64,000 nt of DNA from Valencia hispanica (Eukaryota > Chordata > Actinopteri > Cyprinodontiformes > Valenciidae). The first letter of the stretch is position 1. The number at the start of each line of letters is the position of its first letter. Location: assembly GCA_963556495.2 (NCBI GenBank), contig OY747711.1, forward strand, positions 39,559,914 to 39,623,913. The letters run 5' to 3'. Of the stretch, positions 11,341 to 22,299 are shown in pieces. Under the pieces are notes generated by a model. It saw nothing but the letters and a program-made list of their open reading frames with translations. It ran no database searches and was not told the DNA's origin. A program made the position numbers and the translations under genes.

Positions 11341-11411
11341 GACTCCATCCATCCATCCATCCATCCTTCCTTCCATCCATCCATCCATCCATCCATCTAT
11401 CCATCCATCTT
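11341..11411 (-). repeat. (CCAT)n/(GGAT)n tract, 3' tail of the Rex3-like LINE
   Basis: About 17 imperfect CCAT units with a CCTT variant. They lie exactly at the 3' end of the minus-strand LINE, where Rex3/RTE elements carry short GATG-type tandem repeats, so this is most simply the element's tail. Confidence 0.85.
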
Positions 11412-11418
11412 TTTCCGC

Positions 11419-12526
11419 TTATCTGGGGTCGGGTCGCGGGGGCAGCAGCTTAAGCAAAGAGACCCAGACTTCCCTCTCCCCAGCCACTTGGGCCAGCTCC
11501 TCGGGAGGAATCCCAAGGTGTTCCCATGCAAGCCGAGAAACATAGTCCCTCCAGGGTGTCCTGGGTCTTCCCCTGGGTCTCCTACCGGTAGGACGTGCCC
11601 GAAACACCTCACCAGGGAGGCGTCCAGGAGGTATCCTGACCAGATGCCAGAGCCACCTCAACTGACTCCTCTCGATGAAGAGGACCAGCGGCTCTACTCT
11701 GAGCCTCCAGATGACTGAGCTTCTCACCCTATTTCTAAGGGAGAGCCCAGACACTCTACAGAGGAAACTAATATCAGCTGCTTGTATCCGTGATCTCGTT
11801 TTTTCAGTCACCACCCAGAGTTTCTGACCACAGATGAGGGTAGGAACGTAGATCGACCGGTAAATCGAGAGCTTCGCCTTTCGTCTCAGCTCTCTCTTCA
11901 CCACGATAGACTGGTACAGCGCCTGCATAACTGCAGATACCCTACCAATCTGTCTATCTCCCGCTCCATTTTTCCCTCATTCGTGAACAGGACCGGCAGA
12001 TACTTAAACTCCTCCACTTAGGGAAGGATCTCATCCCCGACCCGGAGAAGACAGCCCACCCTTTTCCGGCTCAAGACAATGGTCTTGGATTTGGAGGTGC
12101 TGATTCTCATCCCAGCCACTTCACATTCGGCTGCGAACCGCTTCCGACTTCATCTGAACGTCCGATGAAGTCAACAGGACCACATCATCTGCAAAAAGCA
12201 GAGACCCGATCCTGAGGCCACTGAAACATATCCCCTCATCACCTTGGCTGCGCCTAGAAATCCTGTCCATAAAAGTTATGAACAGAATCGGTGACAAAGG
12301 GCAACCTTGGCGGAGTCCAACTCTCACCGGAAACAAGCCGGACTTACAGCCGGCAATGCGAACCAAGCTCTGGCATCGGTCGTACAGGGACCTAACAGCC
12401 TGTATCAAGGGGTCCGGTACCCTATACTCCCGGAGTACCCCCCACCGGACTCCCTGAGGGACACAGTCGAGCGCCTTCTCCAAGTCCACAAAACACATAT
12501 AAACTGGTTGGGCGAACTCCCATGCA
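11419..12526 (-). pseudogene. Rex3-like reverse transcriptase and C-terminal region, broken
   Basis: Read on the minus strand, 12498-12121 contains MCFVDLEKALDCVPQGV (RT motif A with Asp), GLRQGCPLSPILF (motif B) and LLFADDVVLLTSS (motif C, FADD). Frames change at about 12120 and again near 11930. The C-terminal block 11928-11419 (SIYRSIYVPTL, RSRIQAADISFLCRVSG, RPRGRPRTPWRDYVSRLAWE) is the conserved RTE/Rex3 C-terminus and ends LLPPRPDPR before a stop. The enzyme would perform target-primed reverse transcription. The catalytic Asp pair survives, but the frame breaks and missing palm/fingers sequence make it non-functional. Confidence 0.88.
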
Positions 12527-13055
12527 ATTCAGTTTATTTATATAGCGCCATTTCACAACAGATGTCAGCTCAAGGCACTTAACAAGAAGTCATTTCAATA
12601 CATTTATAGAAACATTCCAATCAGTTAAAAAGTTTCCTATTTAAGGAATCCCAGCAGATTGCGTCAGTCATTGGCTTGAGGTTGTGCAGACTTTCCAACC
12701 ACAGCAATCCTTCAGCAATCCCTCATACTGAGCAAGCATGGAGCGACGGTGGAGAGGAAAAATTCCCCTTTAACAGGAAGAAACCTCCATCAGAACCAGG
12801 CTCAGTAGGAGCGGCCATCTGCCATGACCGTCTGGGGGTTTGAGAAGACAGAGCAGAGACACGGAAGGAGAAGATCTGATATAAGAACAGAAGATCTGAT
12901 ATAAGAGTACGTTCCATGTTACAGAAAGTAAAAAGTTGATAACAGGACACACTGGATGTTCAGTTACTGGGAGAATCATCCCAGTCGATGCCCCCCGTCC
13001 AACAGGGCATTGCAGCCGAGCAGGATACCAGACCAGGTGTAGCTTCTATGGAGAG
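12527..13055. mobile_element. 529-bp insertion inside the Rex3-like LINE, ATGCA duplications
   Basis: Rex3 sequence breaks at 12526 and resumes at 13061 with the pentamer ATGCA present on both sides (12522-12526 and 13056-13060). The insert begins attcagtttatttatatagc, a start typical of teleost repeats with a tttatttatatagcgc end. It holds gaagaaacctccatcagaac (12778-12797), a frequent teleost repeat segment. It also has a 21-bp internal near-duplication around 12872-12907 (agaagatctgatataag twice). No coding region is seen. The class is not determined. Confidence 0.7.
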
Positions 13056-13060
13056 ATGCA

Positions 13061-13863
13061 CCCTCCAGGACCCTGCTGAGGGTGTAGAGCTGGTCCAGTG
13101 TTCCACGGCCAGGACGAAAACCGCATTAACATGCGGCCGCAGATCAGATGAAACGACAACCAAGTCGATCATTGAGCTTTCGGCCTAGGGTGTGCTGGTG
13201 CCAAGTGCATATATGGACACCCTTATGCCTGAACATGGTGTTCGTTATGGACAACCCACGACGAGCACAAAAGTCCAATAACAAAACACCGCTCGGGTTC
13301 AGATCAGGGGGGCCATTCTGCCAAACCACACCCCTCCAGGTCTCACTGTCATTGCCCACGTGAGCTTTGAAGTCCCCCAGCAGAACAAGGGAGTCCTCGG
13401 GAGGAGCACTCTCCAGCACCCCCTCCAAGGACTCCAAAAAGGGTAAGTAATCTGATCTGACAACAGTCAGGACCCGTCCCCCCACCCGTAGGCGGAGGGA
13501 GGCTACCCTCTTGTTCACCGGGTTAAACTCCAACGTACAGGCGCCGGGATGGGGGGCAACAAGTGTGCCCACCTCAGCTCGGAGCCTCTCAGCGGGGGCA
13601 ACTCCAGAGTGGAAGAGAGAGAAACCCATCTCGAGGAGACGGGTTCCAGAGCCAGAGCCGTGCATCAAGGCATGTCCGATGATGTCCAGTCGAAACCTCT
13701 CAACCTCGCACACCAGCTCTGGCTCCTTCCCCACCAGAGAGGAAACGTTCTACGTCCAGGGAGACAGCGCCTGCACTGAGGAATGTACCACCAAGGTCAC
13801 CGCTTTCAGCCACCGCCCATCCTGTATTGCACCCGACCCCTACGGCTCCTCCTATATGATTTG
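13061..13863 (-). pseudogene. Rex3-like apurinic/apyrimidinic endonuclease domain, broken
   Basis: The minus-strand frame from 13734 reads [20 protein letters not shown], then [20 protein letters not shown] and [20 protein letters not shown]. The last contains the LLGDFNAHVG-type active-site block. It continues [20 protein letters not shown] and [12 protein letters not shown] before a frameshift near 13150. The segment after LTVV lacks a few residues seen in the family. The upstream start of the endonuclease is missing or scrambled (13735-13863). This domain nicks the target DNA for priming. It ends abruptly at SSDLRPHV, where a deletion joins it to RT sequence. Confidence 0.86.
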
Positions 13864-15505
13864 ACTACAAATGTATATTTCATTTTTTACACTGAAGGGC
13901 ATATGGTAGCCATTTCACTCTGAAGGGATATGCTATAATTTCTAAAGAAAGAATTGGTCTACATTTGTTTGCTCTGTGTTAACAGACCAGTAAAGCAATG
14001 CCTCTTCACATTATTGTCGATAACTTATCATGTTATTGGGGTTTAAACTTCCTTACATTATCTTATTGGCTTTATCCTAATTAGTTTTGAACAATCAAAA
14101 TGATTACGCTTTTATTAGGAGTTACACAATTAGCTATTATAGCAGATATTACTTTATTGGCTATTTTTATATTATCAGTTGCTATATTGCATCAAAACTT
14201 TTAGTCAATTTTTGTGCGTGTGTGTGTGTATTTAGGTGGGCCAGCATGTGTGCTAGTGACTCAGCATTCTTTGTAAATGCTCCTTTTGTCAAGATTGCTC
14301 ACTTCCATCCCATTCTCCAGTCAATACAGATGTATCAGTATTATATGTGCTTGTCTATGTAAATATATTAGTACATCCATCTACACATTACATATAGAAC
14401 AGTTCAGCAGCTTTCAAAGAATTATTGATTCTTTTGTGTTTAGATTGCTTTAGAGTTATCCACCCTGACAAAAAATATTTTTGTTCATTCCTATTTAGTT
14501 TGCTTACTGTGTGTCAACACACATCGCTGGTGATGCTCAGTCAACATTTAGTGGAAGGATTAATGATCTTGATAAAGAATATATTCGATCTCTTTTTAAC
14601 TCTAGTTTGATAAATAAGCTTAAGATTTCTAGTTGGGTTAAAAGCGATGCACTGTCTTCATGTTGTTGTTTTTCTACAAAGCAAGTTTTACAAATATTTT
14701 CACCTTTTTACTGCAATGACACTTATTGTTCAATTCAGTTTTAACTTCAAACTACAATAGAAAAACTTCCAAATCTATGCTCTAAACAGCCTTGTTGATA
14801 TTCGGACAGGTACATACATTTACACATCTTTTTTTATCTTACCAGCTGTCACTAGATGCTTGCTTTAGGGAAAATTTTTAGTTATATAAGGTTGTTAGGC
14901 CTTGATTAACTATTTGAAGTGCCCTTCAGCAGTGATTTGGCTAAAAACGAAGCTTAAAATAACACATCGACAAAAGAAATCAGTTAAAGTCTCATAACAC
15001 ATAATTTAATGAAGCACATTGAGGGTTTGGCAAGCAAGTCATTAGTGGCTTTTTACCTCAGATTTGCCTACACCATAGAATTATAGCTTTAAGCTTAAAT
15101 CAGAGCTGTATGCTGCACTTGGAGTTTCCCAACAAGACAGAAGAGTTCACCCTCTGGGTTTTTGTGCATCTCTGTGAATTTCAGTGTTGCAAACAAAATG
15201 TTTTCTGTTATGCACAGATGGGGAATGAGTATGCACTTTTCATTTGGTGACATCCACCAGTGTAGGCACAAATCAAAATCACCAACTGTATAAAGCTTTA
15301 TTTAATATAACTAACGAAAAGCATAAAGGTAAATATTGGATTTATTTTTTTATTATGAAAAGCAGACTGTCCAATTAGTTCAATCTTTTAGATTTGAAAA
15401 GAACAAAAGGTGAAAAGAGCCCAAAGCACAAGTTTTAGCACCACAGCTTGGAAACACTTCATATTACAGTCAAATTTGCTCCCTAAAACAAAGGTGCAGC
15501 TCAGA
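13864..15505. other. A/T-rich non-coding, nothing recognised
   Basis: A short TG run lies at 14214-14230. Everything else is unique-looking A/T-rich sequence with short, stop-ridden frames. Confidence 0.55.
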
Positions 15506-15845
15506 GATCAAATCAAATCAGATCAAACTTTATTTATAAAGCGCTTTTCATACAATAATTGCATTACAAAGTGATTTACAGATTAAAATGACCCCACATA
15601 AAACTACATTCCCATCCCTCCCACACAGATTTAAAAGCATGGTCACAGTTATACCCCCCTCCCCCTAACCCAACTCCCATGCACACACACCCATTTAAAA
15701 GCAACAGTAGAAAAGGGCATTGGGCCGAGTGCAGATGAACCATGCAAGGAAACGCCATCACAGGAGCCGGCAGCAGAACATCAACAGCAGTAACCGAGTC
15801 ACCAACACAGGACGCCCAGTGGATGCAAGGCCAAGACCCAAGATA
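15506..15845. repeat. Dispersed teleost repeat starting aactttatttataaagcgc
   Basis: The block opens aatcaaatcagatcaaac and tttatttataaagcgctttt and ends in an A/C-rich stretch with caacacaggacgcccagtgg. Retroposon 3' ends with tttatttataaagcgc are abundant in teleost genomes, and a similar but distinct version occurs at 55.87-56.13 kb. Boundaries are approximate and the class is uncertain. Confidence 0.5.
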
Positions 15846-16039
15846 AGGTGTGTGTATTGCTCAGAAATGTACTTTAGCAAACTGACATTAAGTAATCCAT
15901 TCTATATTTTTCAAAACATCTATAGATGACAGTAAATCATATGTATTGCAGCTAACACCAGAACCTTCACCAGACATAAAAACAGACTGATAAAATATCA
16001 CTTCGTACAGTTCGCACTCAAGTCCTTCAGATCGGAGCC

Positions 16040-16135
16040 CTCCCAAGTGTGCCCCAGGGTTCTGTCTTGGGGCCCCTTCTCTTCATTATTTACCTTCTTC
16101 CACTTGGTCATATTTTCCGTAAATTGAACAGCGGT
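16040..16135 (+). pseudogene. Short CR1/L2 reverse-transcriptase fragment
   Basis: One frame reads SVPQGSVLGPLLFIIYLLPL then GHIFRKLN. This is RT motif B and following residues, matching the corresponding parts of the L2 copies at 20.4 kb and 37.6 kb. Only about 30 codons survive and the fragment is bounded on the right by the GC-rich repeat. There is too little to judge which L2 family it came from. Confidence 0.75.
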
Positions 16136-16268
16136 GCCTATTTGGGCCAGTGGGGGAGCTAGCTCCCTGGGAAGGCATTTTGTCTCCCAGTCCTTCCCTC
16201 CCCATCCCCAAACACCTCTGTCCACCCGCTCCATCACTTTACCACTCATATAGGGGGTCTTGGGGCAT

Positions 16269-17289
16269 GGCAAGGCAAGGCAAGGCAAGGCAAGGCAAGG
16301 CAAGGCAAGGCAAGGCAAGGCAAGGCAAGGCAATTTTATTTGTATAGCACAATTTCAACAGCAGGGTAATTCAAGGTGCTTTACATGATTTGGTGATTTA
16401 AAAAAACACATAAAAGAAACACACATTACACATGATACACAATAAAGCAAGAGAAAAATAAAAAAAGCAAGAGAGCATGAGCACATTTCATACATATGAC
16501 ATCAAGCATTTACTCAAAGGCAAACAAATGGGTTCTAAACAAATGGGTTTTTAGTCTCGATTTAAAGCAGTTCAGAGTTTCAGCAGCTCTACACTCGTCA
16601 GGAAGTCTGTTCCAGATAAGGGGAGCATAAAAACTGAAAGCTGCTTCTCCATGTTTAGTTCTGAGTCTAGGGATGTTTAGTAGGCTAGAGTTGGAGGACC
16701 TGAGTGGTCTTGGTGGTTGGTACCACGACAACAGGTCTTCAACATATTTTGGTGCTAAGCCATGTAATGATTTATAAACTAGTAAAAGTATTTTAAAGTC
16801 TATTCTCTGAGCTACAGGGAGCCAGTGTAAGGACTTTAGAACTGGGGTGATGTGCTCTACTTTCCTGGTTCTAGTGAGGACGCGAGCGGCAGCGTTCTGG
16901 ATCAGCTGCAGCTGTCTGATTGACTTTTTAGGCAGACCTGTGAAGATGCTGTTGCAGTAATCAATCCGACTAAAGATAAACGCATGGATGAGTTTTTCTA
17001 GGTCGTGTTGCAAAATCAGTCCTTTAATCCTAGAGATGTTCTTCAGGTGATAGAACGCTGACCTTGTTATTGCCTTTATGTGACCCTGGAGGTTCAGGTC
17101 TGAGTCCATTACTACACCTAGGTTTCGAACCTGATCAGTAGTTTCTAGCTGTATTAACTGAAGCTGTGTGCTGACTCTTGATTGTTCCTCCTTGGGTCCA
17201 AAAATAATCACTTCAGTTTTGTTTCTATTCAGCTGGAGAAAGTTATGGCACATCCATCCATTTATTTGGTCAATGCATTGATTTAGGGT
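16269..17289 (-). mobile_element. CR1/L2-clade LINE, 5'-truncated, (TTGCC)n tail
   Basis: A minus-strand copy of the family also present at 36.7-38.7 kb and 28.6-29.2 kb. Its tail is about 12.8 GGCAA/TTGCC units at 16269-16332. The 3' untranslated region (16333-16509) is almost the same as 38525-38703. The copy is cut at 17289, within codons for the region just downstream of RT motif C. It interrupts the GC-rich repeat, so it is the younger of the two. Confidence 0.9.
16510..17253 (-). pseudogene. L2 reverse transcriptase C-terminal half (open frame, 5' truncated)
   Basis: A 247-codon open frame contains [18 protein letters not shown] (the segment after motif C), [55 protein letters not shown] and [20 protein letters not shown], a hallmark of the CR1/L2 C-terminus. 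It ends [20 protein letters not shown] and a stop. There are no internal stops. The endonuclease and the catalytic YADD part are missing because the copy is 5' truncated, a normal outcome of target-primed reverse transcription. Confidence 0.9.
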
Positions 17290-18570
17290 ACATTACTGGG
17301 GTGCGAGGAGGGGTTTCCATCTTCGCTATCCAAATTAGACACTCCCACTTATAACATTTTCATGAGACACACATGTAGGGACTTTGGAGTGGGCACACTT
17401 TTCGGTATTCAGAGGGAGAGCTGTTCAATCAGTTTCACCTCTGGTGCCGATGCCCACTGTTAAACCACACATAGACACTGTGGTCTCTGGGTGGGGGTTG
17501 GGGGATGTGTGGCTGGCTTCCCCACATCCCACTCCTCTGTTTTAAATGCACATTATAACAACACACATCAACACCATACTCGAAAGGGAGGATGGAGGCT
17601 AGGGGTCTTTTCACACCCCTGTTTGCTATGGGCCATCAGGGGTTGGGTTCCGGAGGCGGAACAGGTGTATTGGTCAGGGACCTAGGCTGGTGGGCTGCTT
17701 CGCCACAATGGGGCCCTTGGCGGTCTGCTTGTCTCCATCCTAGAAGGTAGGGGGTCCATCTCCTGGGTCCGGGGGCTGGTTGCTCTACTGGGGCATCGGT
17801 ACCTGGACTTGGGAGTATAGCGCGTGTATGGGTTGTATGAGTGAGGGTACAGCGTCATTTCTTGGGTGTCTTGGTGTGTCGGTGAGAGTGTATGTGCTTA
17901 AGAGGGAGGGAACGTATGACTGTCTGTATGTCTTTGTCTACCTGTCAGGTTGGGTCTTGTGCTGCCCTCTCTCCTGGCGCTCCTCAGGCCTTACATCTAA
18001 TGGGGGCCTATTTCCCCTCTGTAACTCCCTGCCAGTGACTGATGCCTCTGCCCGCTGGTGCTTTGGTGGTCAATCCGGTTCGGACTTGGGCTGATGTCTT
18101 CCTTTTGTTGGTTGGGGCACCTGCCAGGTTTGGGATTGTTGGGTGGTGCCTGTTTGGTGGCTCGGCGGGATACAGATGCAGCGTCTCTGCTCGTTTGATC
18201 ACCTTTTTCTGTACGTTTTGTACGCAGTCGGTTCATTGGCAGGTTGGACTGGCCCTGGCCTTGGTTGGATGCCTTGTCTCAGCGCTCTGCATGGCGCGGG
18301 ATCAGGACTCAGGAGCTGGTACAGCTTGGTGTCCAGGTGCTGGCTGGCTTGGCCTGGGGATGCCGTCTGTCCGCTGCAGCTATCGGTAGGGTGCCCCGAC
18401 GTGGGGCAGGGGTGGGGCGCTGGGATGTTGGCGGTGGGAATTGGCCTGGGGTGGTGGCGGCGCATGCCGGCCGGCGGCTGGCCGTGGGCCCCGGTCTCTG
18501 GTCGGGTCCCTGCTGGGGGGTGGGGCGCCCCTGGGCCCCAACTCTCTGGGTCCATGGATGGGCCCGCCCT

Positions 18571-18865
18571 TTATACAGAAGAAGAAGATTTCAAAGCTTC
18601 TGCAGGGAGAGTTTTTTAAACGACATCTGATAAGAGTCAGTGTTTTGAGGTGTTGAGGTGTGTTTGTTGGTAAGTCAAAAAAACCCTTTTACCCTCAGCT
18701 GTCATGTAGCTTCAGTCTGAAAACTGAATTAGGAAGCAATGCAAAGATTAGTTAAGAGTAATGATTTTAAAAAAGGCCCGACTTGTGTTTATGAACTGAC
18801 TTTGTTTGAACTGTGCTGTTCTCCACCTCTGCTGTGCACTCTCAATAACCATCCTCCTAATTATA
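18571..18865. other. Short non-coding interval
   Basis: Nothing recognisable between the GC-rich repeat and the old L2 copy. Confidence 0.5.
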
Positions 18866-21235
18866 ATTAGAATTTTTTGGACGATTTTGCGACTTTTCTG
18901 GCTGAGATCTTTTGTAAATACAACTGCGTTATCCTTCTGGGGCATTTGAATATTTATGTTTGCTGCCCTGATCGGCGTATGGTGAAGAATTTTTCAGAAC
19001 TTGTCACTTCCTTTGGTCTATCTCAACTAGTAAAAGGGCCCACACATGAGCACATTTACACATTGGATCTTGTCCTCTCTCATGGGCTACTGATATATGA
19101 ATTAAACATCCTTGATGCCTGTTTCTCTGATCATCTACCTGTTGTATTCAACTTATATATGATTTGTGTCACTCATAGAAGTTCTATGTCTGCTCGCTCC
19201 TGCTGTATTATCACACTTTTCACCGCTGCATTTTCTCTGGAGCCTTTGCTGAAATTAATCCTGCCCCCTGCGACTCCTCCAGTTCTGATGATCTACTGCA
19301 CCGTTTTCATACGTTCTGCCAATCTGCTTTTGAGTTCACAGTTCCATTGAAATCAAGGCGTTTAAAATCTAAGCCGAATCCTTGGCTGAATGAACTCACC
19401 TGTTCTTTCAGGCTCAGATATAGGAGATTCGAGCGTTTATGGCGGAAGGACAAACTGCTCGTCTCCTATGAACTCATGAAGCATGCGTGTTCGCAGTAGA
19501 GAGTTGTCAAGGGTGCCAGAAACCACCACTTTGCCAGCATTATTTCTGCAAATTCTGATAATAGACGTGTCCTTTATAAAACTCTAAATGTTGCTCTTTT
19601 GCCCTTTGATACTGTCTTTTCTTCTTTCTCTACTGACCTCTGAAACGAACTCCTTCATTCTTTCTTAAATAACGTCTATAATACTCTAGCTCGAATTTCT
19701 ACTCCTTCCCTTGATCATTTACCCGTCATTTCCAGTCAGGGGTTCATTGACCATTTTGATTCTGTTTCTCTGTCTGAACTTGAACAACTGGTCAACTCTA
19801 TGAAACCCTCTGGATCTCCTAAACATATGGTTTTACCTCATCTTCTGAAAGAGGTTTCAAATCCATTGGGCCATATGTGATTAATATTCTTAATAGTAGT
19901 TTGATCCTGGCTGAAGTACCTTGTGCTTTCAAACACGCTGCGGTACAACCAATTTTGAAAAAACTTGGTCTTGACTCCACAGTGTTTTCAAACTTTAGAG
20001 CCATCTCCAAACTAGCTTTTTTCTCCAAGGTACTGGGAAAAATTTTCTACAAGCAGTTCCTATCACATCTAAATGAATATCGTATCATGGACACTTTTCA
20101 GTCTGGATTTAGATGTTTCCACAGTACCGAATCTCCCCATCGCCGCATATTTAATAACATTCTGTTGGGTACTGACTGAAGGCTTTCTGTGCTTCTCGTA
20201 CTCCTTGACTTATCCGCCGCTTTTGATACAGTCAACCATCACATTTTGATTTCCAGACTGGAGCAAAGGGCCGGCATTACTAGATCAGCCCTAAATTGCT
20301 TTCGTTCTTACTTTAATAACAGGAGTCTTAGTATTATGCTGGACGACTGTTCATCCTCATCAGTTCATCTTCCTTGGGGAGTCCGTCAAGGTTCCATCCT
20401 TGGGCCATTTCTCTTCTCCGTTTATATTTTGCCATTAGGTGCTATCTTCAGAAAGCATGCTGTCCACTAACACTTTTATGCTAATGACTGTCAAGTTTAA
20501 ACATCAAAGGCTGGCTGGCAGCAAACTTTCTTTATCTTAATGTTTCAAAAACCAAAGGTATACTCTTTAGACCCCCAAGCCTTACTGAAAATCCAGCACC
20601 TGACCTCCATTCTCTCTCCCCTCATGTTCATTGTTGCGAATCTGGGAGTAAAAATGGACTCAGCCCAAAAGATGGATCCTCATGTCAACTCAGTAGGGAA
20701 ATCTTGCTTCTTCCAGTTTAGGAGGATTTCTAAAATCAAGGCTGTGCTGGGTAAACAAATCAATAATCCATGCTTTTATCACATTCCGGCTGGATTATTT
20801 GAATTCATGTCCATAAGGGATCACTAAAGCATCTCTCTCACGCCTCCAGCGTGTCAGAAGGGTTCTTGACAAAAAGGGGCTAGACGACAGCATATCACCC
20901 CAATCCTAAAATCTCTTCATTGGCTGCCCATTTAGTTTAGGATTTATTTTAAGATTCTGTTTTTTTGTTTTTAAATCTCTAAATGGCCTGGCTCTAACAT
21001 ATCTGGCTGAGCTTACTCCATCCATATTGACCCTCACATGCTCTTAGATCCACCAATCAGCTGCTTCTGGTTGTCCCTAAGGCATGTTACAAGGCTAGAG
21101 GTGAGAGAGCGTTCTTGGTCAGAGGTCCAAAGCTTTGGAATTCACTTCCCCTCCAGGTTGGGCAAGCATCCTCCTTGGCGTTTTTAAATCCAGCCTAAAA
21201 ACCCATTATTTTTCTCAGGCTTTCAATCCCTAATA
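18866..21235 (+). pseudogene. Old CR1/L2-clade LINE, heavily mutated
   Basis: Remnants lie in order along the plus strand. The endonuclease end is at 18877-19160 (CVILLGHLNIYVCCPD; TLDLVLSHGL; FSDHLPVVFNL). RT fingers are at 19877-20170 (FRAISKLAFFSKVLGKI, FQSGFRCFHSTES). Motif A is at 20189-20260 ([20 protein letters not shown]), motif B at 20380-20440 (GVRQGSILGPFLFSVYILPL) and a damaged motif C at about 20474-20495 reading FYANDCQ in place of YADD. The C-terminal region is recognisable up to about 21200 (hspLHWLPI-like and kaLWNSLP-like traces). Frameshifts and stops are frequent. It is a different, older subfamily than the copies at 16.3, 28.6 and 36.7 kb. It has lost the second Asp of the catalytic pair. 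Confidence 0.85.
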
Positions 21236-21971
21236 TCACTTTTAAGCAGCCTTCTTTTTATTGTTGAGATCCTGTTTCTCTTTATTGTGTGAATGCTGTA
21301 GGCATTCACACAACTATTCTGCTTATTCTGCTCTTTCTGGCTATATCTTATGATATTGATAATTTTCATACTTAAATTAGTAACCTTTTTATGCTCTTTT
21401 TGCTCCTATTGAAATGAATGGAAAACCTCAAAAATGCAGCTAAATCTCGCTTTTTTTGCAAACCTAACTAGTTCCACATACTTCCACTTAGAAACAGCAT
21501 TCAAATCTTAAAATATAGTGATATCCTTCAGCTATTATTGTATGTATCTGATTCTTCATAAAATTCTTCCTTGACTTTTTGGTCGCATAGTGATCAAAAT
21601 TTCTGAAAATACATGTGTTGCTGTGGTCGCTAGGCAATTAAGCTAGAGTGGCACACTCTAGGTGAATTACAATTTTCCACTTTTCTGAAGTTCCACAAAC
21701 AACTTCCGCTCACTCGCTCATATTTCACTCTTTCTGCACATACTATATATATCAAAACATAAGTTTCTAATTTTGAATTCAGGAAATGTGACCAAAATTG
21801 ATTTGACAGTTACAGAGTTTTGGCAAATCAACCCAAAGCAACTTGCCTTCACCCAGGAGTGAATAGGGCAATGCTTTGGGACTGAGCAAAAATTCAGAGT
21901 AGATAACTTTGATTTTGACCCATATTCGTAAAGTCATATCTCCTAAAAGATGCGACGTCAAAACATGAGCC

Positions 21972-22299
21972 TGTCACGAATGCAGCGATCAATGGAAGAT
22001 CACTGCTGGGAAGACGGATGTTCCAAGTGCAGAGTGAGGATGCAGCCGAAGGTCTTATTGGAGCGGAGGAGATGGAAGAACCAGGAACTCGTGATGCGAG
22101 GAGCTTGGAAAGGCTATTAGCCGTAGGGAATCGTCGGGTCTAGGATACTACTCAGGTTGGAGTCGTAGGAGCTATGCGTCACAACGAGGTTGATGACTGA
22201 GCGCCATAGAGGTGAGTGACGGGAGCTTTTGAGTGTTTGGGAGGAGGAGAATCTCATCAGAAGCAGCTGCTTCGAGTTGGGTCTGATGACTTCTTGACA
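21972..22299 (-). repeat. 3' LTR of the chromovirus
   Basis: 328 bp; on the minus strand it starts TGTCAAGAAGTC and ends TTCGTGACA. It carries GCTCAGTCATC (complement of 22192-22202), the intact 11-mer matching the primer-binding site, 97 nt from the LTR start. Confidence 0.93.

Larger units (their letters stand above)
11412..13863 (-). mobile_element. Rex3-like (RTE clade) non-LTR retrotransposon, interrupted
   Basis: Endonuclease sequence (13135-13740) and reverse transcriptase plus C-terminal sequence (11419-12526 and about 13061-13134) lie in the right order on the minus strand. A later insertion (12527-13055, flanked by ATGCA) separates them. An internal deletion at about 13134 joins the end of the endonuclease (SSDLRPHV) directly to the reverse-transcriptase fingers region. 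The 5' end is truncated near 13863. Rex3 is characteristic of teleosts. Confidence 0.88.
16136..18570 (+). repeat. GC-rich dispersed repeat, copy A, interrupted by an L2
   Basis: A G/T-rich block (16136-16268 and about 17290-18570) is split by the L2 at 16269-17289. Its right part (about 18060-18567) aligns with the reverse complement of 63225-63765. Shared strings include tgatgtcttc, ttttgttggttggggcacct, tttgggattgttgggtggtg and gtgggg..gcgctgggatgt. Translations of both contain GWGAGMLAVG. I cannot tell whether this is a LINE 5' region or another transposon. The long open frames reflect G/C richness and are not clearly genes. Confidence 0.6.

Noticed and set aside
18143..18630. Overlapping long frames in the GC-rich block as possible host genes
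   Set aside because: Similarity to 63.2-63.8 kb persists equally across frames, and G/C-rich DNA has few stops. It is a repeat and not a conserved protein.
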